Shown: positions 27,151 to 36,502 of the stretch, piece by piece
Layout: every line of letters begins with the position of its first letter
Position numbering within the stretch: position 1 is the stretch's first letter
Assembly (NCBI RefSeq): GCF_003003035.1
Contig: NZ_PVTS01000005.1
Span: 62,001 to 126,000, forward strand
DNA length: 64,000 bases
Source of the DNA: Marinilabilia salmonicolor
Lineage (GTDB): Bacteria > Bacteroidota > Bacteroidia > Bacteroidales > Marinilabiliaceae
Direction: 5' to 3'
The notes under the pieces: generated by a model
What the model saw: only the letters and a program-made list of their open reading frames with translations
Databases searched by the model: none
What the model was told of the DNA's origin: nothing
Made by a program: the position numbers and the translations under genes

Positions 27151-28752
27151 ATGAAAAAATATATTTTTAAAACAATTCTGTTGTTGACAATTGTTCCCCT
27201 TTTGTTTTTGAAATGTACCGACCATTTTGATGAGTTGAATACCAATCCGACAGGGATTACAGAGGAACAACTGGAAGGTGATTACAATATGATCGGAGCC
27301 TATTTCCCTCAAATGCAGCAAATGATATACATGAACTACAACTGGGGAGATGGCAAAGATTGGACTTACCAAATTGCCCAAAACCTGAATGCTGATATTT
27401 ACTCAGGGTATATGATGTCTCCTACGCCCTTTAATGCCAATGTGAATAACCTGACATACTCTCTGGTTGATGGCTGGAATTTTGCCGCATGGGAATACAC
27501 TTATGCCCATTTTATGACTGCCGCACTGGAAGTGGAAAAAAAGGCGGTGGATGAATATGCTCATTTTGGTGCCGTTGCAAAGGTGTTAAAAGTTACCGCC
27601 ATGCATCGAATTTCCAACCTCTACGGGCCAATCATTTATTCCGAGTATGGAAAGTCTCAAACTGGTGGCACTTATGATTCTCAGAAAGAAGCGTACAATG
27701 CCTTTTTTGATGATCTGAGTGATGCTGTGACTACTCTGGAAACTTTTATTCAGGATAATCCCGGAGCCACTCCTTTTCAGAACTTTGATCAATTTTTTGG
27801 AGGCGATTACCAAAGGTGGATTCAATTCGCCAACTCATTGCGCCTGAGGCTGGCTATTCATATAGCGAATGTTTCTCCGGAGAAGGCCCGTCAGGAAGCA
27901 GAGGCTGCTGTGAATGCCCCATATGGACTGATGTTGGACGGTGTTGCTGCTGTAAGCGGAAAAGGATATACTCATCCTTTGGCTGTTCTGAGTAGTTCCT
28001 GGAATGATGTGTTGATGGGGGCCCCCATCGAATCTATAATGAGAGGGTATAATGATCCCCGTTTACCTGCATATTTCAAACCTGCTGTAGATGAGGATTT
28101 AATCAGTCAGGGATATGAGTTTAAAGGCATCCGTCAGGGAATCGAAATAGAAGATAAGGGGACTTATGTGGAACATTCACAATTGAACATCTCTACTGAA
28201 TCACCCGCCATATTGATGACTTCTGCCGAAGTTTATTTCCTGTTGGCCGAAGGCGCCCTGAGAGGATGGAATGTTGGGGGCACAGCTGGTGATCTTTATG
28301 TTAAAGGGGTTGAAGCATCAATGGCCCAGTGGGGCGTGTCTGCAGGTGATTATCTTAATCAGGATAATGTGGCTGCACCTTACGTCGATCCCATCCATCC
28401 GGAAAACAGTGTCGAAGAGGGCAATGAATATTTAAACAATGTATCTCCACGATGGGTGGAGGAAGCATCGGATGAGGTTAAGCAGCAAAAGATAAGTATT
28501 CAAAAGTGGTTGGCCATATTTCCTGAAGGAGTTGAGGGTTGGACTGAGGTGAGAAGAACCGGATATCCCAAGATTTTTCCTGTGATAGTTAATCACAGTG
28601 GGGGAGTAATTCCTTCAGAACACTTTGTGCGACGGTTGAATTTTCCTCCTTCCGAAAGAGATTTGAATCCTTCTTATTCCAATATAGAAGTACTTCTTAA
28701 CGGGCCTGATAATGGAGCAACCCCTCTTTGGTGGGATGTGGATTTGGAGTAG
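27151..28752 (+). CDS. SusD/RagB-family glycan-binding lipoprotein (SusD-like 2)
   Basis: This surface lipoprotein acts as the lid of the SusC barrel. From the ATG at 27151 the 533-residue product has a lipoprotein signal ending at C22 (LLFLKC, with an unusual Lys before the Cys). FDELNTNPTGITEEQL follows, which places it in the second SusD-like family rather than classical SusD. TPR-like helices include RISNLYGPIIYSEYG and RWIQFANSLRLRLAIHIANV. The ATG nine bases upstream (27142) overlaps the SusC end region and lengthens the signal slightly; I prefer 27151. A terminator follows. Confidence 0.93.
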   Translation: MKKYIFKTILLLTIVPLLFLKCTDHFDELNTNPTGITEEQLEGDYNMIGAYFPQMQQMIYMNYNWGDGKDWTYQIAQNLNADIYSGYMMSPTPFNANVNNLTYSLVDGWNFAAWEYTYAHFMTAALEVEKKAVDEYAHFGAVAKVLKVTAMHRISNLYGPIIYSEYGKSQTGGTYDSQKEAYNAFFDDLSDAVTTLETFIQDNPGATPFQNFDQFFGGDYQRWIQFANSLRLRLAIHIANVSPEKARQEAEAAVNAPYGLMLDGVAAVSGKGYTHPLAVLSSSWNDVLMGAPIESIMRGYNDPRLPAYFKPAVDEDLISQGYEFKGIRQGIEIEDKGTYVEHSQLNISTESPAILMTSAEVYFLLAEGALRGWNVGGTAGDLYVKGVEASMAQWGVSAGDYLNQDNVAAPYVDPIHPENSVEEGNEYLNNVSPRWVEEASDEVKQQKISIQKWLAIFPEGVEGWTEVRRTGYPKIFPVIVNHSGGVIPSEHFVRRLNFPPSERDLNPSYSNIEVLLNGPDNGATPLWWDVDLE

Positions 28753-28787
28753 TATTTTCTCATGGATAGTATGAAGTAGCGTTTGTG

Positions 28788-28826
28788 AGGCATTTCCGGA
28801 ATTCTATAACCGGAAATGCCTTTTTA
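28788..28826 (+). terminator. Terminator after susD
   Basis: A perfect 12-bp stem (AGGCATTTCCGG / CCGGAAATGCCT) with a 10-base loop is followed by TTTT. It separates susC-susD from the hexosaminidase gene. Confidence 0.85.
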
Positions 28827-29027
28827 ATAGATTCTGGTGAGGGGTAGTATAACCCGGTTCGTAACAAAAGAAAGTTCGAATAATGTTGTTATGCCTGAGC
28901 TAAGTGGTTTTATTTGCTCTCAGGCTTTAAGTGGACACTTATCAGGTAGTTGCAAAATCTTAAATGATACGAGTCTCGAATGTTCGGGACGCGTTTTATT
29001 AGATCTTTATAATCAAATTTTATACTA

Positions 29028-30665
29028 ATGAGAAAGAAAGCTTTTAAGTTGTCAATATGGATGTTGATTGTTGCATCATTGACAGGTTGTGGTAAAGAGA
29101 ATGAAGCTTCCAGAGAACTGGCTGTGATTCCCAAACCTGTGAAAATGAAATCACTTGGAGGGGATTTTCAGTTTAATGAAAAGACAGTTATTGTTGTGAG
29201 TGGTGATGATGAACAGCAAATAGGTGTTGCACATTATTTGTCGAAATTGTTAAGTTCTGCTACAGGTTTTCGGCCCGAGGTTAATGTGGAGGACAATTCG
29301 GAGGACAATTCCATCTTTTTGGAAATAGACAAATCAATTACAGGTGCTCCCGGTTGTTATTCTTTATTGGTGACAGAGTCAAAGGTGTCTGTTTCAGCTC
29401 CCGGAGTTACAGGGCTTTTTTACGGGGTTCAAACGTTGCGACAGTTGTTACCCCCTGAGATTGAATCGGATGTTTTGTTTCCCGATATGGAGTGGAAAGT
29501 TCCGGCAGTGGAAATATTTGATGAACCGGCTTTTCCGTACAGAGGGTTACACCTGGATGTGAGTCGGCATTTTTTTCCTGTAAGTTTTATTAAAAAATAT
29601 ATCGATTTGCTTGCCTTTCATAAGATGAATGTATTTCATTGGCACTTGACTGATGATCAGGGATGGCGTTTGGAAATAAAGAAATATCCGATGCTGCAGG
29701 AAATCGCCAGTCAACGGGAAGAAACGCTTGTCGGGCATGGTCTGGAAGAGCCTTTTGTCTATGATGGACAACCTTATGGTGGCTATTATACACAGGAGGA
29801 GGTAAAAGAAGTTGTAAAATATGCCGAAGAACGATTCGTGACAGTGATTCCGGAAATAGAAATGCCTGGGCATGCGCAGGCAGCACTGGCAGTATATCCT
29901 CATTTGGGCTGCACTGGCGGACCCTATAAAACCGTTACCCGATGGGGGGTGTTCCCGGAGGTGTTTTGTGCCGGAAAAGAGGAAACTTTTCAATTTCTGG
30001 AGGATGTGTTACTTGAGGTGATGGAACTATTTCCAAGCGAATATATCCATATAGGTGGCGATGAATGTCCTAAGACACGTTGGGAAGAGTGTGAATTTTG
30101 TCAGGCAAGGATTGCTGACGAAAACTTAAAAAATGAGCAGGAGCTTCAAAGTTACTTTGTACACAGGATCGAGGAGTTTCTGAACAGGCATGGCCGAAGC
30201 ATCATCGGTTGGGATGAGATTATGGAAGGCGGGCTGGCTCCCGGAGCAACAGTGATGTCCTGGCAGGGGGAGAAAGGAGGAATTCAGGCTGCTAAAATGG
30301 GGCATAACGTGATCATGACACCTGTGTCGCATTTGTATTTCGATTATTACCAGACAGATCCGGAAGGAGAGCCTTTGGCTATCGGGCATTTCTTGCCCCT
30401 TGAGAAGGTTTATTCTTACCATCCTGTGCCGGACACGTTAACATCTGAGGAAGCAAAGTTCATAATTGGCGCACAGGGAAATCTGTGGTCAGAATATATT
30501 AAAACTCCCGGGCATGCAGAATATATGGTTTTCCCGAGAGCCGTGGCTTTGTCTGAAATTCTTTGGACTCCTGTAGAAAATAAAAACTATAATGATTTTC
30601 TTCAGAGGTTAGATGTTCATAAGCGACGTCTGAATGTGCTGGATGTGAATTATTTTAAAGAATAG
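29028..30665 (+). CDS. GH20 beta-N-acetylhexosaminidase, lipoprotein
   Basis: The 545-residue enzyme removes terminal beta-GlcNAc or GalNAc from glycans. It has a lipoprotein signal ending LTGC (C21), an N-terminal GH20b-like alpha/beta domain (about 35-160), and a TIM barrel starting YRGLHLDVSRHFFPVSFIKKYID. The catalytic pair is in HIGGDECPKTRW (D345, E346). HWHLTDDQGWRLEIKKYP and the C-terminal WSEYI and EILWTP blocks are also typical. It is probably displayed on the outer membrane or in the periplasm. It suggests that the neighbouring transporter handles chitin oligomers or N-acetylhexosamine-containing host or cell-wall glycans. A terminator on each side suggests its own transcript. Confidence 0.95.
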   Translation: MRKKAFKLSIWMLIVASLTGCGKENEASRELAVIPKPVKMKSLGGDFQFNEKTVIVVSGDDEQQIGVAHYLSKLLSSATGFRPEVNVEDNSEDNSIFLEIDKSITGAPGCYSLLVTESKVSVSAPGVTGLFYGVQTLRQLLPPEIESDVLFPDMEWKVPAVEIFDEPAFPYRGLHLDVSRHFFPVSFIKKYIDLLAFHKMNVFHWHLTDDQGWRLEIKKYPMLQEIASQREETLVGHGLEEPFVYDGQPYGGYYTQEEVKEVVKYAEERFVTVIPEIEMPGHAQAALAVYPHLGCTGGPYKTVTRWGVFPEVFCAGKEETFQFLEDVLLEVMELFPSEYIHIGGDECPKTRWEECEFCQARIADENLKNEQELQSYFVHRIEEFLNRHGRSIIGWDEIMEGGLAPGATVMSWQGEKGGIQAAKMGHNVIMTPVSHLYFDYYQTDPEGEPLAIGHFLPLEKVYSYHPVPDTLTSEEAKFIIGAQGNLWSEYIKTPGHAEYMVFPRAVALSEILWTPVENKNYNDFLQRLDVHKRRLNVLDVNYFKE

Positions 30666-30696
30666 AAATTAAATTAAATAGTGATTTTATAAGACA

Positions 30697-30730
30697 AAAG
30701 TCTGTTGGTTTTATGCCTGCAGACTTTTTT
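30697..30730 (+). terminator. Terminator after GH20 gene
   Basis: AAAGTCTG and CAGACTTT form an 8-bp stem followed by a T run, 31 bases after the stop codon. Confidence 0.8.
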
Positions 30731-30913
30731 GTTACTTCTTGTTAATTGTTAGAATAATCTTCTTTCTATCCGGAAATATTGCGATTTTTGCGGGAAGTTA
30801 CCGGAATCTATGACCAGCATGACAACATTGGTTTTTGGATTAATATGTGGTGGAGGGGCATTGTTATGTTGTGTTTTTGATATTTTCGGGATCTTGAAAA
30901 TAATTACATGTTG

Positions 30914-32200
30914 ATGAACTATCAGGAAACTTTGGATTTTTTATTCAGCCAGCTGCCCATGTATCAAAGGGCGGGTAAAGCTGCTTACAAAGCCGATCTG
31001 GCGAATACTTTAGCACTGGATAAATATTTTGGTCATCCGCATCGACGGTTTCGCACAATTCATGTGGCCGGAACCAACGGAAAAGGGAGTGTCTCACATA
31101 TGCTGGCATCTGTTCTTCAGGCTGCAGGGTACCGGACCGGGTTATATACTTCGCCACATTTACTCGATTTCAGAGAGCGTATAAAGATTGACGGAAGAAT
31201 GATTTCTGAAACTGAAGTAACACAGTTTGTGGAACAGCACCGTGGGGTGATAGAACGAATTGCTCCTTCTTTTTTTGAGATGACGGTGGCTATGGCTTTC
31301 GATTATTTTGCCCGCAAGGAGGTAGATGTAGCAGTTGTGGAAGTGGGCCTGGGAGGGCGTTTGGATTCCACCAATATCATAACTCCCGATTTGTCGGTAA
31401 TTACAAATATCGGGCTGGATCATACAATGTTTCTGGGCGATACCCTGAGGGCAATTGCGGGTGAAAAGGCAGGAATTATTAAGACGGGTGTTCCGGTGGT
31501 GGTCGGGCGTCATCAGGAGGAAATTGAGGATGTTTTTCGGGATAAAGCCAAGAAACAAAGGGCATCTCTTTATTTTTCAGGAGAACTTGCAACGCTAAAA
31601 CCGGGAGTAACCTCAGCTGAATTTCAGGAGCTGATTGCCGAAGCGTCATTGGGAGGAGGAACCTATCGTTTGCCTTTATTGGGCCATTATCAACAGGAAA
31701 ATTTCAGAACAGTCCTGGCTGCATTAAATATTCTCAATAAATCATGGTATGAACTGACACCGGAATCTATTTCTAAAGGGATTGAAAATGTTGTGAAAAA
31801 CACTGGTTTACTGGGGCGTTGGCAAAAATTGTCAGAGCACCCCACTGTAATATGTGATACGGGCCACAATGTGGATGGAATTTCTGAGGTGATGCAGCAG
31901 TTGATGCTTCAGGGGAAAGAAAATATTCATATTGTCTGGGGGATGGTTAATGATAAAGATATCTCCGGTGTGTTGAAATTACTGCCGGTGAATGCCCGTT
32001 ATTATTTTACAAGGGCATCCATTCCACGGGCGTTGGATGAAAAACTGTTAGAAGAGGATGCCGGAAAGGTTGGTTTGAGAGGAGAATCATTCAGAAATGT
32101 TCGTTTGGCCATCGATGCTGCAAAAAAAAATGCAGCATATAATGATTTGATTTTCATTGGTGGGAGCACTTTTGTGGTCGCTGAAGCATTGGAAAAATGA
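30914..32200 (+). CDS. folC: bifunctional folylpolyglutamate/dihydrofolate synthase (FolC)
   Basis: FolC adds L-glutamate to dihydropteroate and then to folates, using ATP. The 428-residue protein has the Mur-ligase-like ATP loop HVAGTNGKGSVSHMLASVL, the folate-binding SPHLLDFRERIKIDG, and the central VAVVEVGLGGRLDSTNII. The C-terminal domain has CDTGHNVDG and IVWGMVNDKD. MNYQETLDFLF is the usual family N-terminus, so I favour ATG 30914 over the ATG six bases earlier. It is cytoplasmic. It ends 61 bases before the first tRNA-Val gene, whose promoter lies in the gap. Confidence 0.95.
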   Translation: MNYQETLDFLFSQLPMYQRAGKAAYKADLANTLALDKYFGHPHRRFRTIHVAGTNGKGSVSHMLASVLQAAGYRTGLYTSPHLLDFRERIKIDGRMISETEVTQFVEQHRGVIERIAPSFFEMTVAMAFDYFARKEVDVAVVEVGLGGRLDSTNIITPDLSVITNIGLDHTMFLGDTLRAIAGEKAGIIKTGVPVVVGRHQEEIEDVFRDKAKKQRASLYFSGELATLKPGVTSAEFQELIAEASLGGGTYRLPLLGHYQQENFRTVLAALNILNKSWYELTPESISKGIENVVKNTGLLGRWQKLSEHPTVICDTGHNVDGISEVMQQLMLQGKENIHIVWGMVNDKDISGVLKLLPVNARYYFTRASIPRALDEKLLEEDAGKVGLRGESFRNVRLAIDAAKKNAAYNDLIFIGGSTFVVAEALEK

Positions 32201-32208
32201 ATTTTTTG

Positions 32209-32240
32209 TTTGGAGGTTGAGAAAAACTCTTCTATATTTG
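32209..32240 (+). promoter_or_regulatory. Promoter of the tRNA-Val pair
   Basis: TTTG at 32209-32212 and TATATTTG at 32233-32240 are 20 bases apart. This is a near-ideal Bacteroidota -33/-7 pair, 21 bases before the first tRNA. Confidence 0.75.
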
Positions 32241-32261
32241 CATCGCTTTTGAGAAAAAGAC

Positions 32262-32339
32262 GGGCGGTTAGCTCAGTTGGTTCAGAGCACTTGGTTTACA
32301 CCCAAGGGGTCGGGGGTTCGACTCCCTCACCGCCCACCA
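32262..32339 (+). tRNA. tRNA-Val (UAC), first copy
   Basis: Acceptor stem GGGCGGT pairs with ACCGCCC, D-arm GCTCAGTTGG, anticodon stem CTTGG/CCAAG with loop TTTACAC (anticodon TAC at 32297-32299), and T-arm GTTCGAC. The mature body is 32262-32336 and CCA is encoded at 32337-32339. Confidence 0.97.
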
Positions 32340-32360
32340 ACGACCAATTTTTTCTCAAAA

Positions 32361-32435
32361 GGGCGATTAGCTCAGTTGGTTCAGAGCACTTGGTTTACAC
32401 CCAAGGGGTCAAAGGTTCGAATCCTTTATCGCCCA
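32361..32435 (+). tRNA. tRNA-Val (UAC), second copy
   Basis: The body is nearly identical to the first copy, with the same anticodon (TAC at 32396-32398). Acceptor stem GGGCGAT/ATCGCCC and T-arm differ at paired positions. The genome continues ACCT, so the final A of CCA is not encoded and must be added by the CCA enzyme. Confidence 0.97.
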
Positions 32436-32444
32436 CCTATTCTG

Positions 32445-32468
32445 AAGGACCTTACGGGTCCTTTTTTT
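32445..32468 (+). terminator. Terminator after tRNA-Val pair
   Basis: AAGGACC / GGTCCTT hairpin followed by a T run, 10 bases after the second tRNA. Confidence 0.85.
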
Positions 32469-32566
32469 GTTTAAGGTGGTCGGGTGTTTTTTATTACTGA
32501 TTTCTTTCAGCAATAAAAAACTTCATTAATTTTGTAAGAACGAATTTCATTCATTGAAAAACAACC

Positions 32567-33232
32567 ATGGAAGAAGGAAACAGTAAAAAGAAGAGCTTTC
32601 TGGTACCCGAACCGGCGCTTAGACGCATGCCCTGCTATTTGGCTTATCTTAAAATTGCCTCCCGGCAGGGAGATCGTTATATTTCATCTACCAATATTGC
32701 CGGAGATATGGGAGTGGATCCCACCCAAGTTACCAAAGATCTTGCTTATACAGGTATTTCCGGAAAAACCCGTGTGGGGTATGAAGTAGAACCTCTTATT
32801 GATGCCCTTGAGGATTTTCTCGGGTTCCGGATCGTTGATCAGGCTTTTCTTTTCGGAGCTGGTAGTTTGGGGCGTGCATTGTTACACGACCATGGTTTGA
32901 AGCAATACGGCTTAAATGTTGTGAAGGCTTTTGATATTGATCCTTCGGTAGTGGGCCGTGAGATTGTCGATGTGCCCATTCATCACATTGACGATTTTAA
33001 GCTGATGCGCGAAGAGGGTGTTGAGATTGGGATTCTCACTGTACCCACCGAGAGTGCACAGCAGGTAGCTAATCTGATGGTGGAAGGTGGGATTCGTGCC
33101 ATTTGGAATTTCACGCCTGTCCGCATTAAAACTCCTGATAATGTAGTTGTCCAGAATACTTCGCTTTATGCACATCTGGCCGTGATGTTTAACCGACTGC
33201 ATGAGATTAAACAAGACGAAAAGAAATTTTGA
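32567..33232 (+). CDS. rex: redox-sensing transcriptional repressor Rex
   Basis: Rex represses fermentation and respiration genes and lets go of DNA when NADH rises. The 221 residues comprise an N-terminal winged helix (about 15-80, ISSTNIAGDMGVDPTQVTKDLAYTGISGKTRVGYEV) and a Rossmann domain with the NADH loop LFGAGSLGRALLHDHGL. The C-terminal domain-swap helix (NTSLYAHLAVMFNRLHEI) is also present. A TAATTTTG box at 32527-32534 lies 33 bases before the start. It is monocistronic. No Rex operator is assigned here. Confidence 0.95.
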   Translation: MEEGNSKKKSFLVPEPALRRMPCYLAYLKIASRQGDRYISSTNIAGDMGVDPTQVTKDLAYTGISGKTRVGYEVEPLIDALEDFLGFRIVDQAFLFGAGSLGRALLHDHGLKQYGLNVVKAFDIDPSVVGREIVDVPIHHIDDFKLMREEGVEIGILTVPTESAQQVANLMVEGGIRAIWNFTPVRIKTPDNVVVQNTSLYAHLAVMFNRLHEIKQDEKKF

Positions 33233-33298
33233 TGACACCGCATTAGTTGGTGAGGGTTGAGGGATGAATGTTAAGCTCACCCCTCATCAGGTCACCAG

Positions 33299-34660
33299 TT
33301 AAAACGTCAACGAGAATTTCGTCTCCTTTCCTGGCTCCGAATAGGCATTGATTCCCCCTCCGTGAAGTCGCATTATTTGCCGTGATAGGCTGAGACCGAT
33401 GCCGGAACCCTGTGGTTTGGTGGTAAAGAATGGAATGAAAATTTTATCCAGCACATCGGGTAAAATGCCCTTGCCGTTGTCGGTAACCTGGATTGTTATT
33501 CGTCCCCGGCGGTTTAGAAAAGCTTTGATTTCCAGTTGTGGATTGGAAGTTTCCTCAAGGGCATGAACTGCATTGGTAACCAGGTTTATGAGCACCTGCT
33601 CGATGAGGTGCTGGTCAGCAGAAAGTTCGAGTGACTCCGGTTCAACAATGATGTTGCAGGTGATCCCTTTATTATGAATTTCATTTTCATGAAGATCTCT
33701 GATGTTATCGAGAAGGTCCTTGACTTTAAAAATGGAAAAGCTGGGAGTGGGGATTTTTGTGAGATTCCGGTAGGTGTTTACAAAGTGGAGAAGCCCGTCG
33801 GTACGCTTGTGGATAGTTTGCAGAGCTTGTTCCACTTCCTTCAGGGATTCCGTGTCCTCGGGATCCACCTGCTGGTTCTCCAGCGATGTGGCAATGTCCC
33901 GGATGAGTAGTTTGACCGTCGAAGACAGGGATGATATCGGGGTAATGGAGTTCATTATTTCGTGTGTCAGCACCCGGATAAGTTTTTGCCATGACTCCAT
34001 CTCCTTTTCATCCAATTCCTGTTGTATGTTCTTAATTGAGACCAGTAGAATGGTGCGGTTGTGAATGCGAAATTCCGTGGCATATATGGCCAGTTGCAAC
34101 AAATCATCTTTTTCTCTTACCCGGATCAGGTCGTTTTCCCCGTGTTTGATGGTTAAGAGTTTTTGAACAATTTCGGGGCTGAATTCCTTCAGCCCCTGTA
34201 TGTTGTGCAGAGTGCGAACCTGAAACAGTTTTTTCGTTGCGTTATTAATGAGTTCAACTGTACCGTCTCTCTGAAAAGCAATCAGGGCAATGCCAATGTG
34301 CTGAATGACCGTTTGCAGGTAGAAGAAATTTTCTTCTTTTTCGGCCCGTACAGACTGAAAGTCTTCAATTACTTCATTGAATGACTTTTTTAGCTTGTCG
34401 AATGAAGAATCGGTACTTTCAACCTGAAAAGTTCGTGTAAAATCGGAATACCGGATCGATTCCAGAAAATTGTTGAGTACACGGTTGGTTCGGTCCACAT
34501 AGAAAATCATTGCAATAATCTGAAACAATACCAGAAGTCCTGCCAGAATTAAAGTCATGGTCAGTTCTGTATTGTACCAGAGGTAACTGAGTCCAAAGAT
34601 GGAAGCAGTGAGTAGCAGACTCCGGATGATGTAGTTGGTTCGAAAAGAATTAAAGGCCAT
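33299..34660 (-). CDS. NtrB-like membrane sensor histidine kinase
   Basis: From the ATG at 34660 the protein has 453 residues. Two N-terminal membrane helices (SLLLTASIFGLSYLWY and MTLILAGLLVLFQIIAMIFYV) are followed by a HAMP-like linker, a PAS-like region (about 125-200, GIALIAFQRDGTVELINNATKKLF), a HisKA box with VLTHEIMNSITPISSL, and an ATPase domain with VLINLVTNAVHALEE and GSGIGLSLSRQIMRLHGG. The longer frame from 34732 would run deep into the regulator gene. The chosen start overlaps the regulator's 3' end by 11 bases, which fits translational coupling. It should phosphorylate the adjacent NtrC-type protein. Confidence 0.93.
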   Translation of the reverse strand: MAFNSFRTNYIIRSLLLTASIFGLSYLWYNTELTMTLILAGLLVLFQIIAMIFYVDRTNRVLNNFLESIRYSDFTRTFQVESTDSSFDKLKKSFNEVIEDFQSVRAEKEENFFYLQTVIQHIGIALIAFQRDGTVELINNATKKLFQVRTLHNIQGLKEFSPEIVQKLLTIKHGENDLIRVREKDDLLQLAIYATEFRIHNRTILLVSIKNIQQELDEKEMESWQKLIRVLTHEIMNSITPISSLSSTVKLLIRDIATSLENQQVDPEDTESLKEVEQALQTIHKRTDGLLHFVNTYRNLTKIPTPSFSIFKVKDLLDNIRDLHENEIHNKGITCNIIVEPESLELSADQHLIEQVLINLVTNAVHALEETSNPQLEIKAFLNRRGRITIQVTDNGKGILPDVLDKIFIPFFTTKPQGSGIGLSLSRQIMRLHGGGINAYSEPGKETKFSLTF

Positions 34661-36026
34661 ATTTTTCCATTCTTCGATAAAGGGATGTGCGGGTAAGTCC
34701 CAGGTCTGATGCAGCTTTGGAGATGTTTCCACTGTGCATCCGCATCACTTTCTCAATCACTTTTTGTTCTATTTCCTCCAGATTGTAGCTGTCAAAATCA
34801 AAGGCTTCTCCCGAACTGCCGTGGCTGGAGAGATGGAAGCTTCCCTCATCCAGATTTGGTGAGTCGCTCATGATAACAGCTCTCTCGAGTACATGTTGGA
34901 ATTCACGAACATTTCCCGGCCAGGGGTAAGTGTTGAATTTTTTGATGACCTGATTGGATAATTTGTTGATTTTTTTGTTGTATTTACGTGAGTAAATTTT
35001 CAGAAAATGGTCGGCCAGCAGAGGGATGTCTTCGGGACGTTCCCTGAGTGGGGGAATTTCAATCTCCACGGTGTTGATCCGGTATATTAAATCCTGTCGA
35101 AAACCATCCTCCGCAGCCATTTGCTTTAAAGGCATATTGGTAGCGCTGATGAGTCTGATATCGATAGGTTTTGGCTTGTTGGCTCCTACGCGGGTTACTT
35201 CTCTCCGTTCCAGAACAGTCAGTAGCTTGGCCTGCATTGGTACCGAAAGGTTTCCTATCTCATCCAGAAAGATTGTCCCTCCGGAAGCCAGTTCAAACCG
35301 GCCCGGGCGGTCAGTTTTGGCATCTGTAAATGCCCCTTTCACGTGTCCGAAAAGTTCACTTTCAAAAAGTGTTTCACTCAATGCCCCCAGGTCAACACTT
35401 ACAAAGGGCTCCTCCTTTCGCAGGGAGTGGCGGTGAAGGGCACGGGCAACCAGTTCTTTTCCTGTGCCGTTTTCTCCAAGTATGAGGACATTTGCATCAG
35501 TGCCTGCTACCTTTTGAATGGTCTTGAAAACCTGCTGCATCCCGGGAGAAACCCCAATGAAATCAGCAAAGGGCTGATCCATAATGGTGTTTATCTCCTT
35601 CTGCTTCTCCTTGAGATCGCTTGCTTCGCGTTTGGAACGATTGAGTTTTATGGCTGAGGAGATGGTGGCCAGTAATTTTTCGTTTTGCCAGGGTTTGATG
35701 ATAAAATCGGTAGCTCCTGCCTTTATGGCCTGTACCGATTTTTCAACATCTCCGTAGGCGGTAATGAACAGTACCACCGCCTGGGGATCGATTTCAAGAA
35801 CTTTGTCCAGCCAGTAAAAACCTTCTTTTCCGCTGATGGCATCCTGCGTGAAATTCATATCCAGTAAAATCACATCAAAGTCTGTCTCTTTCATGTGATT
35901 GGGGATGTTTGACGGATTGGTTTCCGTGACGATTTGTTCCACGTGGGGACGAAGCAGCAATTTCAGTGCAAACAGAATGTCTGTGTTGTCATCAACTGCA
36001 AGTATTTTTCCTGTCTTGGATGCCAT
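34650..36026 (-). CDS. sigma-54-dependent NtrC-family response regulator
   Basis: The 458-residue activator has a receiver domain (ILAVDDNTDILFALKLL, phospho-acceptor D56 in ILLDMNFT), an AAA+ ATPase with Walker A GENGTGKE and Walker B GGTIFLDEIGN, and a Fis-type helix-turn-helix C-terminus (GNISKAASDLGLTRTSLYRRMEKYGL). The sigma-54 contact loop reads GAFTDA, a frequent variant of GAFTGA. It is the upstream partner of the kinase gene. In this phylum such pairs often control neighbouring ABC-transporter genes, here the divergent pair at 36503-39623. I could not find a convincing -24/-12 promoter between them. Confidence 0.95.
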   Translation of the reverse strand: MASKTGKILAVDDNTDILFALKLLLRPHVEQIVTETNPSNIPNHMKETDFDVILLDMNFTQDAISGKEGFYWLDKVLEIDPQAVVLFITAYGDVEKSVQAIKAGATDFIIKPWQNEKLLATISSAIKLNRSKREASDLKEKQKEINTIMDQPFADFIGVSPGMQQVFKTIQKVAGTDANVLILGENGTGKELVARALHRHSLRKEEPFVSVDLGALSETLFESELFGHVKGAFTDAKTDRPGRFELASGGTIFLDEIGNLSVPMQAKLLTVLERREVTRVGANKPKPIDIRLISATNMPLKQMAAEDGFRQDLIYRINTVEIEIPPLRERPEDIPLLADHFLKIYSRKYNKKINKLSNQVIKKFNTYPWPGNVREFQHVLERAVIMSDSPNLDEGSFHLSSHGSSGEAFDFDSYNLEEIEQKVIEKVMRMHSGNISKAASDLGLTRTSLYRRMEKYGL

Positions 36027-36502
36027 GGTAAAGGACGTTTATTAAGAATGATTATTAATTATCAGGTTCAGGTTAAGATAAAGGCTTAGGTTAAGGTAAG
36101 GCTCAGCTTCCCAAATGTATTAAAAAATGTGCAAATCAGAATAAAAAATGTTCGTTTTCGTACAATTAAAAGGCCAATACTTTAGCGAAGATAAGTTCTG
36201 TTGCTGTTAAGTTGCCCTGTAACAGCGTTTTGATTTTTTTGGTCTGGTTTGTGATTAAAATATTTCAGACAAAATTGAGATAAAAGCTTGTGACCAAATT
36301 TTTATTCCCTGACCGATTGCAAGTTACACTAAAGAATTATTTATTAATATTGTGTAGGCAGAATGGTCATTCGGCTTTCTTGTTTTAACAGTTAAAAAGC
36401 TATGTGTTAGTGTTTTAATTGCAGACGCAGCACCGCCTGATTAGATTTAGGGGTGTACGCGAACGGACATGTAGTGTTCAAAACCGAACATATTTTAATT
36501 TT
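36027..36502. other. Intergenic region between regulator and divergent ABC genes
   Basis: This 476-base gap has no credible gene. It begins with an imperfect tandem of GGTTAAGATAAAGGCTTA-type words (about 36067-36105). I searched for GG-N10-GC sigma-54 promoters on the plus strand and saw only near misses. It probably holds the promoters of both flanking units. Confidence 0.5.

Noticed and set aside
32210-32500. Open frame of 96 codons on the plus strand
   Set aside because: It runs through both tRNA-Val genes, which explains its internal repeat (SSVGSEHLVYTQGV twice).
36027-36502. Sigma-54 promoter before the ABC ATPase gene
   Set aside because: Only near misses such as GG-N11-GC were found; no site has the required GG-N10-GC spacing with flanking consensus.
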